NCBI GenBank assembly: GCA_947457395.1
Contig: CANGVA010000004.1
Coordinates: 1-64,000, forward strand
Source: Bacteroidota bacterium
Lineage (GTDB): Bacteria; Bacteroidota; Bacteroidia; UKL13-3
DNA: 64,000 nt
Direction of reading: 5' to 3'
Shown: positions 62,722-64,000 of the stretch, piece by piece
Layout: each line of letters begins with the position of its first letter
Position numbering within the stretch: position 1 is the first letter of the stretch
Position numbers and translations under genes: made by a program
Notes under the pieces: model-generated
What the model was told of the DNA's origin: nothing
Database searches by the model: none
Seen by the model: only the letters and a program-made list of their open reading frames with translations

Positions 62722-63745
62722 GCCGCTTGTAGCCGTAGTTATTGTGCATTGGAATCGCAGGCAACTGCTTGAGCAATTTTTGCCTTCCGTTACTGCATCC
62801 ACCTATCCTAATTTGAAAATATATGTTGCAGATAATGCTTCAGCCGATGACTCAGTAGCATATATTAGCATGCACTTTCCGGAGGTATCAGTTATTTCGC
62901 TCAACAAAAATTTTGGTTATGCAGGTGGTTATAATGAAGCTTTAAAGGAAATAAAGGCCGACTATTATGTATTGCTTAACAACGATATTGAAGTTTCGGC
63001 AGGTTGGATAGAACCTCTAATTGACTTAATGGAGCAGCATCCGGATGTGGGTGCATGCCAACCAAAAATGATTGATTACAGAAACAGAAGTTTATTTGAG
63101 TATGCAGGCGCCTGCGGAGGTTTTATTGATACACTTGGGTATGTTTTTTGCAGGGGCAGAATTTTTGAATCATTGGAAACAGATAAGGGACAATATGATG
63201 ATGTTCGTCAGATATTTTGGGCTACCGGTGCTTGTTTGTTCTTAAGGGCTGAGCTTTTTCATAAGGCCGGTGGTTTTGATGAGCATTTCTTTGCTCATAT
63301 GGAGGAGGTTGATTTGTGCTGGCGCATACAATTAAGCGGTTATAAGTTAATGGCAGTTCCTTCTTCACAAGTTTATCATGTGGGTGGTGGCACGCTAAAT
63401 AAAATGAGTCCCCAAAAAACCTATCTAAATTTTAGAAACAACCTCATCATGCTCACAAAAAATTTACCAGTTTCGGTTTTGTGGTGGCTAGTCCCGTTTC
63501 GTTCTTTCTTAGATTTATTAAGTTCTCTATTTTTTTTGATAAATGGTTTCCCAAAATACAGCTGGGCAGTCCATCAAGCTCATGCCGATTACTTTTTTAA
63601 ATTTGGTAAATGGTGGAAACTAAGAAAAACACTTCAAGTAAAACGCAAACCCCTGTCTCAATTAACCGGAGTTTATAAAGGCAGCATTGTTCAACAACAT
63701 TTCCTGAAAAAGATAAGGTTCTTTTCAGAGCTTGTTTGGAAGTAG
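62714..63745 (+). CDS. Family 2 glycosyltransferase
   Basis: The 343-residue protein has a GT-A domain: VAVVIVHWNRRQLLEQFLPS, VADNASADDS for nucleotide binding, the acid motif LLNNDIEVS, and WATGACLFLRAE and HMEEVDLCWRIQLSG, as in rhamnosyl-type family 2 enzymes. A C-terminal hydrophobic stretch (about 255-285) may attach it to the membrane. The donor and acceptor are unknown; a role in surface polysaccharide is likely. The ATG at 62714 is used; a TTG lies one codon upstream. Confidence 0.9.
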   Translation: MNKPLVAVVIVHWNRRQLLEQFLPSVTASTYPNLKIYVADNASADDSVAYISMHFPEVSVISLNKNFGYAGGYNEALKEIKADYYVLLNNDIEVSAGWIEPLIDLMEQHPDVGACQPKMIDYRNRSLFEYAGACGGFIDTLGYVFCRGRIFESLETDKGQYDDVRQIFWATGACLFLRAELFHKAGGFDEHFFAHMEEVDLCWRIQLSGYKLMAVPSSQVYHVGGGTLNKMSPQKTYLNFRNNLIMLTKNLPVSVLWWLVPFRSFLDLLSSLFFLINGFPKYSWAVHQAHADYFFKFGKWWKLRKTLQVKRKPLSQLTGVYKGSIVQQHFLKKIRFFSELVWK

Positions 63746-63791
63746 ATAAGACTTAATAATAAGCCTTTGTCTCTATATTAAACCTATGCAC

Positions 63792-64000
63792 TTATTTCTT
63801 CCCTGACTTTATCAAATATTGTAGAGCCATTTCATATCCGGGTAATCCCAAACCGCTTATAATTCCAATACAATGCTTGGAGAGCAGGGAAACATACCTG
63901 TATTCTTCACGTGCAAAAATATTGCTGATGTGCACCTCTATACATGGCGTGGTAACTGCAGCTACTGCATCTGCCAATGCAACAGAGGTATGTGTATAGC
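63792..64000 (-). CDS. aroQ: 3-dehydroquinate dehydratase type II, C-terminal part (cut by window edge)
   Basis: The minus strand from 64000 reads [13 protein letters not shown], then [16 protein letters not shown] and [18 protein letters not shown], the end of the type II dehydroquinase. The His-Ile-Ser-Asn segment and Arg-Glu (ARE) belong to the active site. About 70 of roughly 145 residues are in the window; the start lies to the right. The enzyme removes water from 3-dehydroquinate in the shikimate pathway. The stop at 63792 follows the glycosyltransferase by 46 nt, converging. Confidence 0.93.
   Translation of the reverse strand, partial: YTHTSVALADAVAAVTTPCIEVHISNIFAREEYRYVSLLSKHCIGIISGLGLPGYEMALQYLIKSGKK

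Overview
The window looks like a piece of chromosome from a member of the Bacteroidota, most likely near the Chitinophagales/Sphingobacteriales. The grounds are: a type IX secretion component (SprE/PorW) and three cargo proteins with C-terminal sorting domains; a cbb3 oxidase whose CcoN and CcoO are fused and whose CcoP has one haem; a DUF4296 lipoprotein; several small outer-membrane beta-barrels; and promoters of the Bacteroidota type (TAnnTTTG near -7, TTG/TTTG near -33) with almost no Shine-Dalgarno sequences. No phage, insertion sequence, CRISPR array, tRNA or rRNA was seen. The content is mostly core metabolism and cell envelope.

Layout. 1-3.7 kb: the 5' end of rpsL cut by the left edge, miaE, an outer-membrane protein, queG and an AHSA1-like gene. 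3.8-11 kb: a minus-strand run from an M23 peptidase and bactofilin into two AtpI/AtpZ-like genes and ATP synthase a, c, b, delta, alpha and gamma; beta and epsilon are absent. 11-16 kb: sprE/porW and a class A penicillin-binding protein. 16-18.4 kb: a secreted esterase, a frameshifted gene remnant and an acetyltransferase. 18.5-23.1 kb: oligoendopeptidase F, an FAA hydrolase, a second M23 protein and a Bcp peroxiredoxin. 23.1-26.1 kb: a tightly coupled three-gene cassette (small IDPGS membrane protein, kinase-like/methyltransferase fusion, membrane alkaline-phosphatase-like protein) that I cannot assign to a described pathway. 26-40 kb: phospholipase D, a secreted metallopeptidase, DMT transporters, ribD, prmC, a YggS protein, DUF4296, mutS2, a sorting-domain protein, a DUF481-like barrel and a fatty acid hydroxylase.

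40.3-48.8 kb: the complete cbb3 oxidase and assembly operon in the order ccoI-ccoS-ccoNO-ccoQ-ccoP-ccoG-ccoH-TauE/SafE protein, all on the minus strand. A cysteine-rich Crp/Fnr regulator lies nearby at 50.5 kb. 49-60.7 kb: outer-membrane barrels, M61 and M49 peptidases, a TIGR02757 protein, an MmcQ/YjbR protein, an LTA-synthase-like protein and murB. 60.9-64 kb: rlmD, a small conserved gene, a family 2 glycosyltransferase and the 3' part of aroQ cut by the right edge.

Functionally the window joins energy conversion (high-affinity oxidase plus most of the ATP synthase) with envelope building (PBP1A, MurB, two M23 peptidases, bactofilin) and protein export (SprE and its cargo). Many genes overlap by 4 nt or have a -7 box only 4-8 nt before the start codon, so leaderless transcripts and very compact divergent promoters appear common.
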